Assembly: GCA_002840565.1 (NCBI GenBank)
Contig: PHBK01000023.1
Location: 1 to 64,000 of the forward strand
DNA from: Deltaproteobacteria bacterium HGW-Deltaproteobacteria-12
Lineage (GTDB): Bacteria > Desulfobacterota > Syntrophia > Syntrophales > Smithellaceae
DNA length: 64,000 nt
Direction of reading: 5' to 3'
The position numbers and the translations under genes are program-made. Below, in pieces: positions 42,911 through 50,787 of the stretch. The notes under the pieces are model-generated. The model ran no database searches. It was not told the DNA's origin and was given only the letters and a program-made list of their open reading frames with translations. Position 1 is the stretch's first letter. Every line of letters begins with the position of its first letter.

Positions 42911-44335
42911 TTACCACTTAATACCTTTTGCTCTCAAGAATTTTTGTGCATTTTCATGACTTAATTTGGCGGCAGTTTTCATATTTGCAGTCGCCTGCTG
43001 ATGATTGTCAAGTGCGCTATAAGCAAGCCCTCTTAAAACGTAAGCCCCTGCATACAGAGGGTCCAGTTCTATAGCCTTGTCTAAATCCTTAATTGCCTGC
43101 TGATGATTGCCAAGCTCTTTATAAGCATTTCCTCTGACACGAAAAGGCCCTGCATCTAGGGGATCAATATCTATGGCCTTCGTGTAATCCTTAATCTCCT
43201 GCTGATGATTACCAATTATATTATAAGCCAATCCTCTGTTAATATAAGCCAGTATGTCTTTCGGGTCTAGTTCTATGGCCCTGTCGTAATCCCTAATCGC
43301 CTGTTGATGATTACCAAGACAGAGATGAGAAAGCCCTCGGTTGACATAAGTTCCTGCATGCAGAGGGTTGAGTTCTATGGCCTTGGCGTAATCATTAATC
43401 GCCTGCCGATAATTACGAAGCTTGTAATAAACATCCCCTCTGGCACGCAAAGTCACTGCTTTCTGCGGGTCCAGTTCGACGGCCTTGTCTAAATCTTCTA
43501 TCGCCCGCCTGTAATTGCCAATATCGCCATAAATAACCCCTCTGTTATTGTAGGCTGCTGAAAGTTGCGGATCCAGTTCTATGGCTTTATTGTAATTCTT
43601 AATCGCCTGTTGATGATTGCCAAGTTCGTTATAAATAACCCCTCTGTTATAGTAAGCCATTGGACATTGAGGGTTCAGTTCTATCGCCTTGCTAAAAGAT
43701 TTTAATGCCTCGGTGGTATTCCCGGATTTAGATAATTTGTAGCCTCTTTCAAACCATTCAGTCGCATTTAAATTATCGATATTTCGTTTATATGCTTTTT
43801 CAGCTTCTTGTTTCTTACTACCCTTTGCTATCTTCAACTCTTTACTTAACAGCTCATTTTCCAGTAAAAGTTTTTCAGACTTTTTTCGTAATTCCTCTAA
43901 TTCTTTAACCTTTCCATGGTCTTTGCGCAGACTGTCAATAGATTTTATCACGTCCTGAGGGTTTGCTGCGATTTTCGCTTTAAGCCAGTATGCTTTGCCA
44001 TCCCATGTGTCTTCGATAACCTCAGCGCCAACTATTCCGGCAGTCAGAGTGGTAATCTGATCTTTTGTCATTTGAAAGCTTTTAATTTCTGTTTGGCTTT
44101 CCAGATAGATACCCAATTCCTCCAGGAGGAGCCTTTTTACTTCCCTGAGGGCAATAGTTCTGCAAGAATTTCTGCTGTCCTCATCGCCTGCATGGTAGGT
44201 ATATTCTTTAACGAAAGTTTTTGTTTCAGCAAAGGTGGAAGATGGGAGTAGTGATATGAAAATGGCGAATATAGCCAAGCAGAATATTTTGAAAACAAAT
44301 ATGCGTTCCTTTTTCATTCTCCTGTGTCCCTTCAA
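42911..44335 (-). CDS. Exported TPR-repeat protein
   Basis: 474 residues from a TTG start at 44335, which has GGAGAG at good spacing; an ATG at 44317 is the alternative. A signal sequence (FCLAIFAIFISLLPSSTFAE) is followed by a deltaproteobacterial N-terminal domain (YTYHAGDEDSRNSCRTIALR ... ITTLTAGIVGAEVIEDTWDG), a coiled coil near 150-180, and about eight TPR units with the repeating pattern YNRGVIYNELGNHQQAIKNY and NKAIELDP. It is probably periplasmic or surface-exposed and binds proteins. The near-identical repeats suggest recent internal expansion. Function unknown. Confidence 0.85.
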   Translation of the reverse strand: MKGHRRMKKERIFVFKIFCLAIFAIFISLLPSSTFAETKTFVKEYTYHAGDEDSRNSCRTIALREVKRLLLEELGIYLESQTEIKSFQMTKDQITTLTAGIVGAEVIEDTWDGKAYWLKAKIAANPQDVIKSIDSLRKDHGKVKELEELRKKSEKLLLENELLSKELKIAKGSKKQEAEKAYKRNIDNLNATEWFERGYKLSKSGNTTEALKSFSKAIELNPQCPMAYYNRGVIYNELGNHQQAIKNYNKAIELDPQLSAAYNNRGVIYGDIGNYRRAIEDLDKAVELDPQKAVTLRARGDVYYKLRNYRQAINDYAKAIELNPLHAGTYVNRGLSHLCLGNHQQAIRDYDRAIELDPKDILAYINRGLAYNIIGNHQQEIKDYTKAIDIDPLDAGPFRVRGNAYKELGNHQQAIKDLDKAIELDPLYAGAYVLRGLAYSALDNHQQATANMKTAAKLSHENAQKFLRAKGIKW

Positions 44336-44413
44336 GCGTTCTCTCCATTTTTAGTCTTGGTGTCTGGTATAACGGCTAGCCATTGATTGGTGGTTCCAGT
44401 CTAGTGGCATGAG

Positions 44414-45190
44414 TTAGATGTTATTTTCTTTTGTTTTGTTTACAAAGTCTTCACGGCACTTTATGCACAATTGTCGCATAGGCAAGGCATCTCTCAATTT
44501 GGCTTCAAATACTCGCGGGACCACAACAAAGGATATATCGGATACCTTGAAAGGAAAATATGCATCCTTATCATCCGATATGAGTTTCCCCAGGGGTCTT
44601 ACGTCGCCTGCAAATTTTCGTTTTGAGACAATCCCGTCTTCCCCGAAATTCTCGTCCAAGTTCTGTTTGCCAAGTCGCCATTCACGCTCGTAGTAAAATG
44701 CATATGGCGAGACAATGCGGTCATCGCTGTATGGCTGAGAAAAATAGAAATGTCGTCGTAGTGCCCTCATAATATCCGGCGGAATTACTGTTGTCTCGCC
44801 GGGTTCGATGGTGAATCTAATAATCTTTTTTACGTCTGGCTCCGCAGACGGGGTATAGTAGAAAACGGGTTGAGCACCTTTGCGAATCAAAAACTGTTTA
44901 TCAAAGGCAATGCCGAACTTTCCATATTTCTTGCAATGTTCATGGGAATGACGAATCGGCACATCAGTAAAGCAGATCATCTCGTCTCGCACTTCGGCTA
45001 CGCTTGCGCTGAGACCGAGTCTGACAAATTCATTGGTGCCAAACTTGAGGCGATTGTCTCTCATTATGTCCAACAAGGTATTAAATCCTTTTTCATCACC
45101 GTCTTTCCCGGTCCAGTGAATAAGGTAGTTGCTTACGTAGCCGTTGTCTTCATTAAGCATGAATAACCTCTTGCCTGTTCCTTTTGTCAT
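44414..45190 (-). CDS. AbiGi-like abortive-infection protein
   Basis: 258 residues resembling the AbiGi family (putative antitoxin of the AbiG phage-resistance pair): VSNYLIHWTGKDGDEKGFNT, EMICFTDVPIRHSHEHCKKYG, KFGIAFDKQFLIRKGAQPVF, and YYEREWRLGK late in the domain. No AbiGii-type partner lies next to it. The closest neighbour on its other side is the HigBA pair. The family assignment is from remembered sequence pattern and should be taken as moderately sure; the role in defence is inferred from the family. Confidence 0.65.
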   Translation of the reverse strand: MTKGTGKRLFMLNEDNGYVSNYLIHWTGKDGDEKGFNTLLDIMRDNRLKFGTNEFVRLGLSASVAEVRDEMICFTDVPIRHSHEHCKKYGKFGIAFDKQFLIRKGAQPVFYYTPSAEPDVKKIIRFTIEPGETTVIPPDIMRALRRHFYFSQPYSDDRIVSPYAFYYEREWRLGKQNLDENFGEDGIVSKRKFAGDVRPLGKLISDDKDAYFPFKVSDISFVVVPRVFEAKLRDALPMRQLCIKCREDFVNKTKENNI

Positions 45191-45454
45191 CTAACAATAA
45201 ATATACCAACGTGTTTTTTTTCGATTTTCAGAGTGATATTACTCCTTTCTGATAAGAATGAAAAGAAATAAGTGCTTAAAATCAAACATGAATGAACTTC
45301 CACTAATTGGCATTTTGGGCGCGGGAGAACAGGGGAGGGATGCTATTAACTTATTAACTTCGTTTATATAAATTAACTTCAAACAATTACTAGTTAAGGC
45401 ATTAAGGCAGTTAAAGATTTTTTCTTCAGTCGCCGTTCTAACAGCGGTTGCCAA

Positions 45455-45506
45455 GATGATTGCTCTGATGATTGCTCTTGACAAAAGTTAACACGTGGGT
45501 TAACAT
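45455..45506 (+). promoter_or_regulatory. higBA promoter with GTTAAC operator and tandem repeat
   Basis: A 12-bp sequence GATGATTGCTCT is repeated in tandem (45455-45478). TTGACA (45478-45483), a 17-bp spacer and TAACAT (45501-45506) follow. Two GTTAAC palindromes (45487-45492 and 45499-45504) lie inside the promoter, as expected for autorepression by HigA. Confidence 0.65.
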
Positions 45507-45512
45507 GCAACT

Positions 45513-45866
45513 ATGTATAGGAATGTAATCTTTTACAAAACAGTTGATGGGAAATGTCCGGTTCAAGATTTTCTTGATTCCTTGTCGGGGAAAGTTGCGC
45601 AGAAGGTGTTATGGACACTTAGTCTGTTGGAAGATTTGGAAATTGTTCCATCTACATACTTTAAAAAACTTAGCGGAACGGAGAATATTTGGGAGTGCAG
45701 GATTCAATATGGATCCAACATATATCGTATATTCTGTTTTTTTGACAGTCATTCTGTCGTTGTATTAACCCACGGCTTAGTGAAGAAAAGTCAAAAAACA
45801 CCACAAAGCGAGATAGCAAGAGCCGAATCATATAGGAAAGAATTTTTAAGCAGGGGGAAAAAGTAA
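45513..45866 (+). CDS. higB: HigB/RelE-type toxin (phage Gp49-like)
   Basis: 117 residues of the Gp49-like/HigB RelE-superfamily: VIFYKTVDGKCPVQDFLDSL, QKVLWTLSLLEDL, KKLSGTENIWECRIQYGSN with the conserved RxxxGxxxYRIxF core (IYRIFCFFDSH), and HGLVKKSQKTPQSEIARAES. Such toxins cut mRNA at the ribosome. The toxin-first order with the antitoxin following at a TAATG overlap is the hallmark of HigBA. Intact length. Confidence 0.9.
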   Translation: MYRNVIFYKTVDGKCPVQDFLDSLSGKVAQKVLWTLSLLEDLEIVPSTYFKKLSGTENIWECRIQYGSNIYRIFCFFDSHSVVVLTHGLVKKSQKTPQSEIARAESYRKEFLSRGKK

Positions 45867-46141
45867 TGAGCGATCTGAAAAAATATATTTTAGAGAGAAA
45901 AAATAAAGACAAGAAATTTTCCGAGGGCTTTGACGGAGGCTACGAACAGTTCAAGATTGGGGTAATTCTGCGGCAAGCAAGAGAAGAGGCGGGATTAACC
46001 CAAGATGAACTGGCCCGTCGTCTTAAAACCCAGAAAACCGCAATTTCGAGAATTGAAAATCATGCGGAAGATATTAAGCTGTCAACATTGGATCGAGTTG
46101 CCAAAGCGCTGGGAAAGCAATTGCAAGTTCACATTGCATAA
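45866..46141 (+). CDS. higA: HigA-type antitoxin (XRE HTH)
   Basis: 91 residues with a helix-turn-helix of the XRE type: GVILRQAREEAGLTQDELAR, then RRLKTQKTAISRIENHAEDI and LSTLDRVAKALGKQLQVHIA. It should bind the HigB-like toxin and repress the operon at the GTTAAC operators. Its ATG overlaps the toxin stop (TAATG), ensuring coupled translation. Confidence 0.92.
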   Translation: MSDLKKYILERKNKDKKFSEGFDGGYEQFKIGVILRQAREEAGLTQDELARRLKTQKTAISRIENHAEDIKLSTLDRVAKALGKQLQVHIA

Positions 46142-46215
46142 CAATATTCCGGAAAACTATGAATATTGAAGTCAGCGCTCAATCCAGAAAGAATCCGTTT
46201 TTAGATTTGTTTCCA

Positions 46216-46245
46216 TTGACATTAAAAGCCTCTCTCGTTTATATT
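46216..46245 (+). promoter_or_regulatory. Candidate promoter upstream of the transglutaminase gene
   Basis: TTGACA (46216-46221), an 18-bp spacer and TATATT (46240-46245). The transcript would include the dispersed repeat at 46291-46385 before the start at 46425. Confidence 0.5.
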
Positions 46246-46290
46246 GTTTAAAAACATTCCTGAATCAAAGTGCTATCTTTGTTGGCAGAG

Positions 46291-46385
46291 TATGCCCGGC
46301 GCATGCTTGGGTCGTCGGCATCCTCAACGTATGTAGAATACGCCTCGGCGCCTCCTCCTAGCCGCCGCGATATCATCTTTGATTG
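46291..46385. repeat. Dispersed intergenic repeat, copy 1
   Basis: The segment with GGGTCGTCGGCATCCTC, CGTATGTAGAATACGCCTCG and CGCCTCCTCCTAGCCGCC, ending GATATCATCTTTGATTG, closely matches 55811-55916 in order and spacing. A small hairpin (GTAT...ATAC) sits in the middle. It is probably a genome-wide intergenic element; no open reading frame. Confidence 0.55.
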
Positions 46386-46424
46386 AGAAATGTTATAACA
46401 ATTTGGACGACAGGGGATTAATTT

Positions 46425-48122
46425 ATGAAAAAAAATGCTGTTTCCATGCTTTTTATGGCCATGACTTTATTGGCGGCTCCCTGCCATGCCGAAAATTTTA
46501 TCGTTAAAGGTAACATGGATTCGACGATTCATTATGAATTGCAGCACCAGATAACTGCCGGCGATGCCATGAGCAAACTTTCTTTGAGCTTTGTGCTGCC
46601 TCAGAGCTTTGAATCTCCTACTTATAAACAGCGAATAACCAATTTAAAATTGTCATTGTCTCCGGATGCACAGGAAAGAAGAACATCGACGGATGGGCGA
46701 GGGAACAGAAGAGTCATTGCTACCTGGACAAATGTTCCCGATAAAGTTAATGCCGTTATCTCCTTTGACGCCGCCATTCATACCGGATTAAAACTTCTCG
46801 AAACGGATGCGCCTTTTCCGCTGACCAACCTTTCTTCCGACATGGACGATTATCTAAAGCCCACTGCGCAGGTGCAGTCGGACAATCCGGCAATCCGCCA
46901 ACTGTCTTTGCAATTAACAAAAGATGTGAAGACGCAGTTTGATGCGGTGCAGCGGGTTGTCTCCTGGGTAGTCGATAATGTGCGCTACGTCAACCCGCCG
47001 CAACAGTATGATGCCGTTTATGCACTGGAATCAGGGAAGGGTAACTGTCAGAATTTTTCCCATTTGACGGCGGCCCTGCTGCGCTCGGTCGGAGTTCCGG
47101 TCCGCATTGTCAACGGTGTTACATTGAATCAGCCTTTTGATATCGCGTGGGAAAAAGGAACGCTCACTTTTAAAATGGGGCAAGGCAGGCATTCCTGGGT
47201 TGAAATATGGTTCCCTGATAAAGGATGGGTGCCCTACGATCCGCAAAATATGCAGCTTTTCGTTTCCAACCGTTTCGTCCGCATCGAAGTTGGTGTTGAT
47301 AATAACGAAACTAAAAACGACGGATTAGTGCGCTGGTCGCAGCTTGCTGATGCCCGTGTCAAACCGAAACTTCAGGAAACAATCGACGCCAATTTTGTTT
47401 CCGATGCCGTTAAATTTCAGGGAAGCCGCCAGAATTACGGTCCGAAGAATCTGCTTCTGGGGCCGGGCGTAAAAACGGAGTTTAAAAAAATTTCCATTGC
47501 TCCGCCCGTGCCGCCTGTCGTCATTCCGGAAGCACAAAAGAAGTTACTGCGCTTCTTTGTTCCCTTTGTTTATGGCAACCTGGATTTTCCGGAAGATATT
47601 GATTTTGCTTTCCCCCGCTCCACCACGGCAGCAGGTGCCAATAACTACGAAATGTCCCGTAACTTTCTGGTCGAAACGGCGGAATACGTAACAACCAAGG
47701 CAACACAGTATGCTCAGGTTGTTGTTTTAAAGAAACCGCTGAAACTGCAAAAAGCAGCCCTCGCTCTGCATAAGTTCGGCGGCGAAGGCTGGCTGTGGGT
47801 CGATATCTTTCAGGACGATCAGGGCAAGCCCGGGGCGCCGCTCTATACCAGCGATATGATTAATCTGGATAATCTTTCGCTGAAACCAGGGTACCGCTGG
47901 GTCAATTTTGATTTTAAAAAGGATTCCCCCGTTTTAATGCCCGGTTCTTACTGGATAGCGCTTGGTTTTTCCGGCAGCCCAATTATTAACTGGTTTTATA
48001 CTTATGGCAAGCCGGTGGGGCCTGTTTATGGAACCCGCTACAAAGGAGTTTTTCAGGATGACTGGAGCGGGGCGCTGAGTTATGAGTTTAACTACCGGGT
48101 TTCCGGGCTGACGGTAAAATAG
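46425..48122 (+). CDS. Exported transglutaminase-like protein
   Basis: 565 residues. A signal peptide (residues 1-22, ending PCHAEN), an N-terminal beta-rich region, and a transglutaminase-like domain about 170-285 with the catalytic Cys in SGKGNCQNFSHLTAALLRSV, His in GQGRHSWVEIWFP and Asp in GWVPYDPQNMQL. About 230 residues follow with a beta-sandwich-like pattern (LHKFGGEGWLWVDIFQDDQG, LKPGYRWVNFDFKKDSPVLM) that could bind carbohydrate. It probably acts as a periplasmic or secreted peptidase. The substrate is unknown. It appears to be a single gene. Confidence 0.85.
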   Translation: MKKNAVSMLFMAMTLLAAPCHAENFIVKGNMDSTIHYELQHQITAGDAMSKLSLSFVLPQSFESPTYKQRITNLKLSLSPDAQERRTSTDGRGNRRVIATWTNVPDKVNAVISFDAAIHTGLKLLETDAPFPLTNLSSDMDDYLKPTAQVQSDNPAIRQLSLQLTKDVKTQFDAVQRVVSWVVDNVRYVNPPQQYDAVYALESGKGNCQNFSHLTAALLRSVGVPVRIVNGVTLNQPFDIAWEKGTLTFKMGQGRHSWVEIWFPDKGWVPYDPQNMQLFVSNRFVRIEVGVDNNETKNDGLVRWSQLADARVKPKLQETIDANFVSDAVKFQGSRQNYGPKNLLLGPGVKTEFKKISIAPPVPPVVIPEAQKKLLRFFVPFVYGNLDFPEDIDFAFPRSTTAAGANNYEMSRNFLVETAEYVTTKATQYAQVVVLKKPLKLQKAALALHKFGGEGWLWVDIFQDDQGKPGAPLYTSDMINLDNLSLKPGYRWVNFDFKKDSPVLMPGSYWIALGFSGSPIINWFYTYGKPVGPVYGTRYKGVFQDDWSGALSYEFNYRVSGLTVK

Positions 48123-48190
48123 TATTAATGAAAAATTGTCATTGCCTGGAATTAAAATTTCTTGATCCGGAGCACGACATGGAAAATCAC

Positions 48191-48766
48191 CTAGGCACCT
48201 TTTGCGGCTGATTCCCTTTCTCCTGCCAGTTTGTTGCGCGCAGCGGCCAGCGTGTCGTCAAAATTGTTTTCCAGTTTTGCGTTTACACCGCGCAGACCGG
48301 CAATGACGGAATCAGCCCAGTCCAAATAGTCAGCCCTTCTTTGCCATGACCAGTTCTGCGGTGGATAATTAACGATATCGTTGATGTTGCATATTTTATC
48401 GGCAATTTTTATTTGTTTAGCCCGCCACGAAAGTAATGGTGCTTTCTCAATTTGTTGTCGCTTTCTTTCCTTTTTCGGCAGGCTCTTGTCGTCGGTTACT
48501 TCCTGAATGAGGACCAGGATTTCTTCTCCGAAGTTAATGCGAATTTCCTCCGGGGTAGTGTTAGTATCTTCGATAGTGTCATGAAGAATTGCTCCAACAA
48601 TAGTGGCGAGGTCAAAGACATCACCGCTGGTCCACAAAACGTTGGCAACTTCAATAGGGTGATTGATGTAAGGTGAAGCCCTTTCATCTTTCCGGCGCTG
48701 GTGGCGGTGTTTTTCGGCGGAGAATTTTATCGCTTTTAAAAATAACGAAAGGTCGTTGTGCAACAT
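48191..48766 (-). CDS. HD-domain phosphohydrolase, (p)ppGpp hydrolase-like
   Basis: 191 residues resembling the isolated hydrolase half of RelA/SpoT (Mesh1-like small alarmone hydrolases): SAEKHRHQRRKDERASPYIN, HPIEVANVLW, AILHDTIEDTNTTPEEI (HD and ED metal ligands, about 60-76), EVTDDKSLPKKERKRQQIEK and IKIADKICNINDI. It would remove 3'-pyrophosphate from (p)ppGpp or act on a related nucleotide. No synthetase, TGS or ACT domain is present. It stands alone. Confidence 0.85.
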   Translation of the reverse strand: MLHNDLSLFLKAIKFSAEKHRHQRRKDERASPYINHPIEVANVLWTSGDVFDLATIVGAILHDTIEDTNTTPEEIRINFGEEILVLIQEVTDDKSLPKKERKRQQIEKAPLLSWRAKQIKIADKICNINDIVNYPPQNWSWQRRADYLDWADSVIAGLRGVNAKLENNFDDTLAAARNKLAGERESAAKGA

Positions 48767-48894
48767 CCTTATCCCTCAATATAATTAATTTTTTACCATA
48801 AATAGCATACATCTGCAAAGAATCTTTGCGGCCTTGATACCATTTTTAAATGTTCAGTGGTATAATATCTTAAATAAAAAGTAAGGAGCACCAT

Positions 48895-49482
48895 ATGAGA
48901 AATAAAACCGGAATGATTTACTTCGCAATTGCGGGAATGATATTGTTTTTTTCGCAATTGAATTCAACAGCGTTAGCTTATGAAAAAATTGCCGATTTTA
49001 TTCTCAAGGTAAATCCCGGCGCGCCGGCCGCGGCCATTCCCGAAGATTTTTTGAGGTCAGGCAGTGATGATGAATACGGTTATGCTCATGAAGGCTATAT
49101 AGACGGTTATAAAATTATCTGCAGAACGAAAGCCGGCCGGGTTAAATCAGTGCACGCGCAAAAGCAATTTAATACTTCTGACCTCAGTGCGGAACATGCC
49201 TATTATAATATCCTGGGGAGTGTATTAAATAAGCTGATAAAAAAATACAACGGCGTATTATATGTCGAAAAGGGCAGGGGGGAAAGCACGGACCGAATGC
49301 CCTATGAGTTTGGCGAGTACTGTTATTACACGTCTCTCCGGGGTGAAGGCAAAACGATCAAAACCAAAGAGTTTAATTTAGGTTTCTGGTTTGATCTGGG
49401 CATCTGGAAACGTTGCGACAACGATAAGTATAACAGTTCCAATCCCGGCAAAGTAATAATAGAATTTAAGCCCGCCAATTAA
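48895..49482 (+). CDS. Exported protein of unknown function
   Basis: 195 residues. A signal sequence (MIYFAIAGMILFFSQLNSTA, cleavage after ALAYE) precedes a soluble domain with DFLRSGSDDEYGYAHEGYID, KRGRGESTDRMPYEF-like charged parts and GFWFDLGIWKRCDNDKYNSS. I do not recognise the family. It has an AAGGAG ribosome site before the ATG and probably a promoter of its own. Nothing in the neighbourhood suggests a role. Confidence 0.65.
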   Translation: MRNKTGMIYFAIAGMILFFSQLNSTALAYEKIADFILKVNPGAPAAAIPEDFLRSGSDDEYGYAHEGYIDGYKIICRTKAGRVKSVHAQKQFNTSDLSAEHAYYNILGSVLNKLIKKYNGVLYVEKGRGESTDRMPYEFGEYCYYTSLRGEGKTIKTKEFNLGFWFDLGIWKRCDNDKYNSSNPGKVIIEFKPAN

Positions 49483-49523
49483 AGATGAATTACCTGATGA
49501 GCTTGCGGATTTTTAGTCCGGAA

Positions 49524-50726
49524 CTATTTCCGCGGGCTAATCCACGTGCCGTCTTTAATTTCATCTGCTGGGTGGACGATGATCTTTTCATTTTCCTGTA
49601 AACCGGAAATAATTTCCGTCATTGAACTGTTGCGCTGACCGGCTTCAATCAAACGCTTGACAGCGTTTCCTTTTGCGGCAACAAACACAGCCCAGTCTTT
49701 TCCAGAGCGGAAAAGCGCACTGGTTGGTATTTGCAACACGTTCTTGCCCTCCCACACAACAAAATGTGCTTCCAGCCGGTAACCATCCCCCAGTTCACGC
49801 CACATTTGGACAGGGGATGTAATGTCGGCAATAACCAGTACTCGTTGTTCTTCCACGCCCAGGCTGGATATTTTGGTGAATCCGGCCGGCTCAACGATCC
49901 GCACAGTTCCCTCCAGGGTTCCCTGGCCGCCCCAGCGTTTAAAAAATACGGCAGTTCCCGGTTTGATCTTCACGGCATCCGAAGAGAGAACTTCTACACG
50001 AACTTCAAGATTTTTAATATTGCCGATATCGAGGAGAGGCTCGCCAACATTGACCGGCCCTTCACTCTCGCGGTAGATGCGAAAAATGCTGCCGCCGGTG
50101 GGAGTGGCGACGTAAACTTTGTTGGAACTGGCCGTCTTGCCGGGTGCCGAGTAGTTTCGCAGCAGTGTTTTCGCCCGTTCCCGATCGGAACGCGCAACAT
50201 CCACGCCCGCTTTGGCTGCCTGTGCAATTGCCCGTGCCTTTTTCGCCTCCGCTTCTATCTGGTCATACTGATCTTTGGCAATCGACCCTTTGGCATAAAG
50301 ATTCTTCAGCCTTTCGAGTCTTTTCCCCGCATAGTCGGCATCAGCCGCCGCTGCGCTTTCTTTTTCGACAGCGGCACTGAGAGCTGCCTCCGCGGCGGTG
50401 AGAACTGCCTCCGCTTCCGCCCTGCTGCGCGGATCAAGCGCCGGCGAACGCAAAGGTTCCAGAACAACCACCCGCTGCCCCTTTTCGACCGGATCTCCCA
50501 CTTTGGCCCGGAGGCGTTCCATGTACCCGGCTATCGGCGCCGTAATCACAAAGCGCTCTTTCAGACGGGTGCGCCCTTCCTCCTCGATGGTTACCTGCAG
50601 CGGGCCGCGCGTGACCGAAGCCAGATCGACGTCCACGGCTTTCGGGAAGAAACCGTAAACAGTTGCCCCGACAACAGCGGCGATCAGCAAAATAACAAAC
50701 AACTTTCGACGTAATGCGATATCCAT
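49524..50726 (-). CDS. HlyD/MacA-type periplasmic adaptor
   Basis: 400 residues of the membrane-fusion protein family: one N-terminal anchor helix (LFVILLIAAVVGATVYGFF), a barrel-sandwich start (FVITAPIAGYMERLRAKVGD), a long coiled coil with EAVLTAAEAALSAAVEKESA and KNLYAKGSIAKDQYDQIEAE (about 125-200), the second half of the biotinyl-like lobe and a beta-barrel with VRIVEPAGFTKISSLGVEEQ. It links inner-membrane transporters to the outer-membrane side. It is encoded after the FtsX-type permease and the ATPase, giving a MacAB-like tripartite system. The substrate is unknown. Confidence 0.88.
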   Translation of the reverse strand: MDIALRRKLFVILLIAAVVGATVYGFFPKAVDVDLASVTRGPLQVTIEEEGRTRLKERFVITAPIAGYMERLRAKVGDPVEKGQRVVVLEPLRSPALDPRSRAEAEAVLTAAEAALSAAVEKESAAAADADYAGKRLERLKNLYAKGSIAKDQYDQIEAEAKKARAIAQAAKAGVDVARSDRERAKTLLRNYSAPGKTASSNKVYVATPTGGSIFRIYRESEGPVNVGEPLLDIGNIKNLEVRVEVLSSDAVKIKPGTAVFFKRWGGQGTLEGTVRIVEPAGFTKISSLGVEEQRVLVIADITSPVQMWRELGDGYRLEAHFVVWEGKNVLQIPTSALFRSGKDWAVFVAAKGNAVKRLIEAGQRNSSMTEIISGLQENEKIIVHPADEIKDGTWISPRK

Positions 50727-50787
50727 TTCTCAGCTCCCTGAATCAATCTTTTCCAATATTACTTTTTAAAGCTTAATAATGCAATCG

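Noticed and set aside
43304-43492. Plus-strand frames within the TPR gene
   Set aside because: They arise from the repeat structure of the TPR gene on the other strand.
45239-45484. An 81-codon minus-strand frame upstream of higB
   Set aside because: It runs through the higBA promoter and the 12-bp tandem repeat, lacks a ribosome site and resembles no family.
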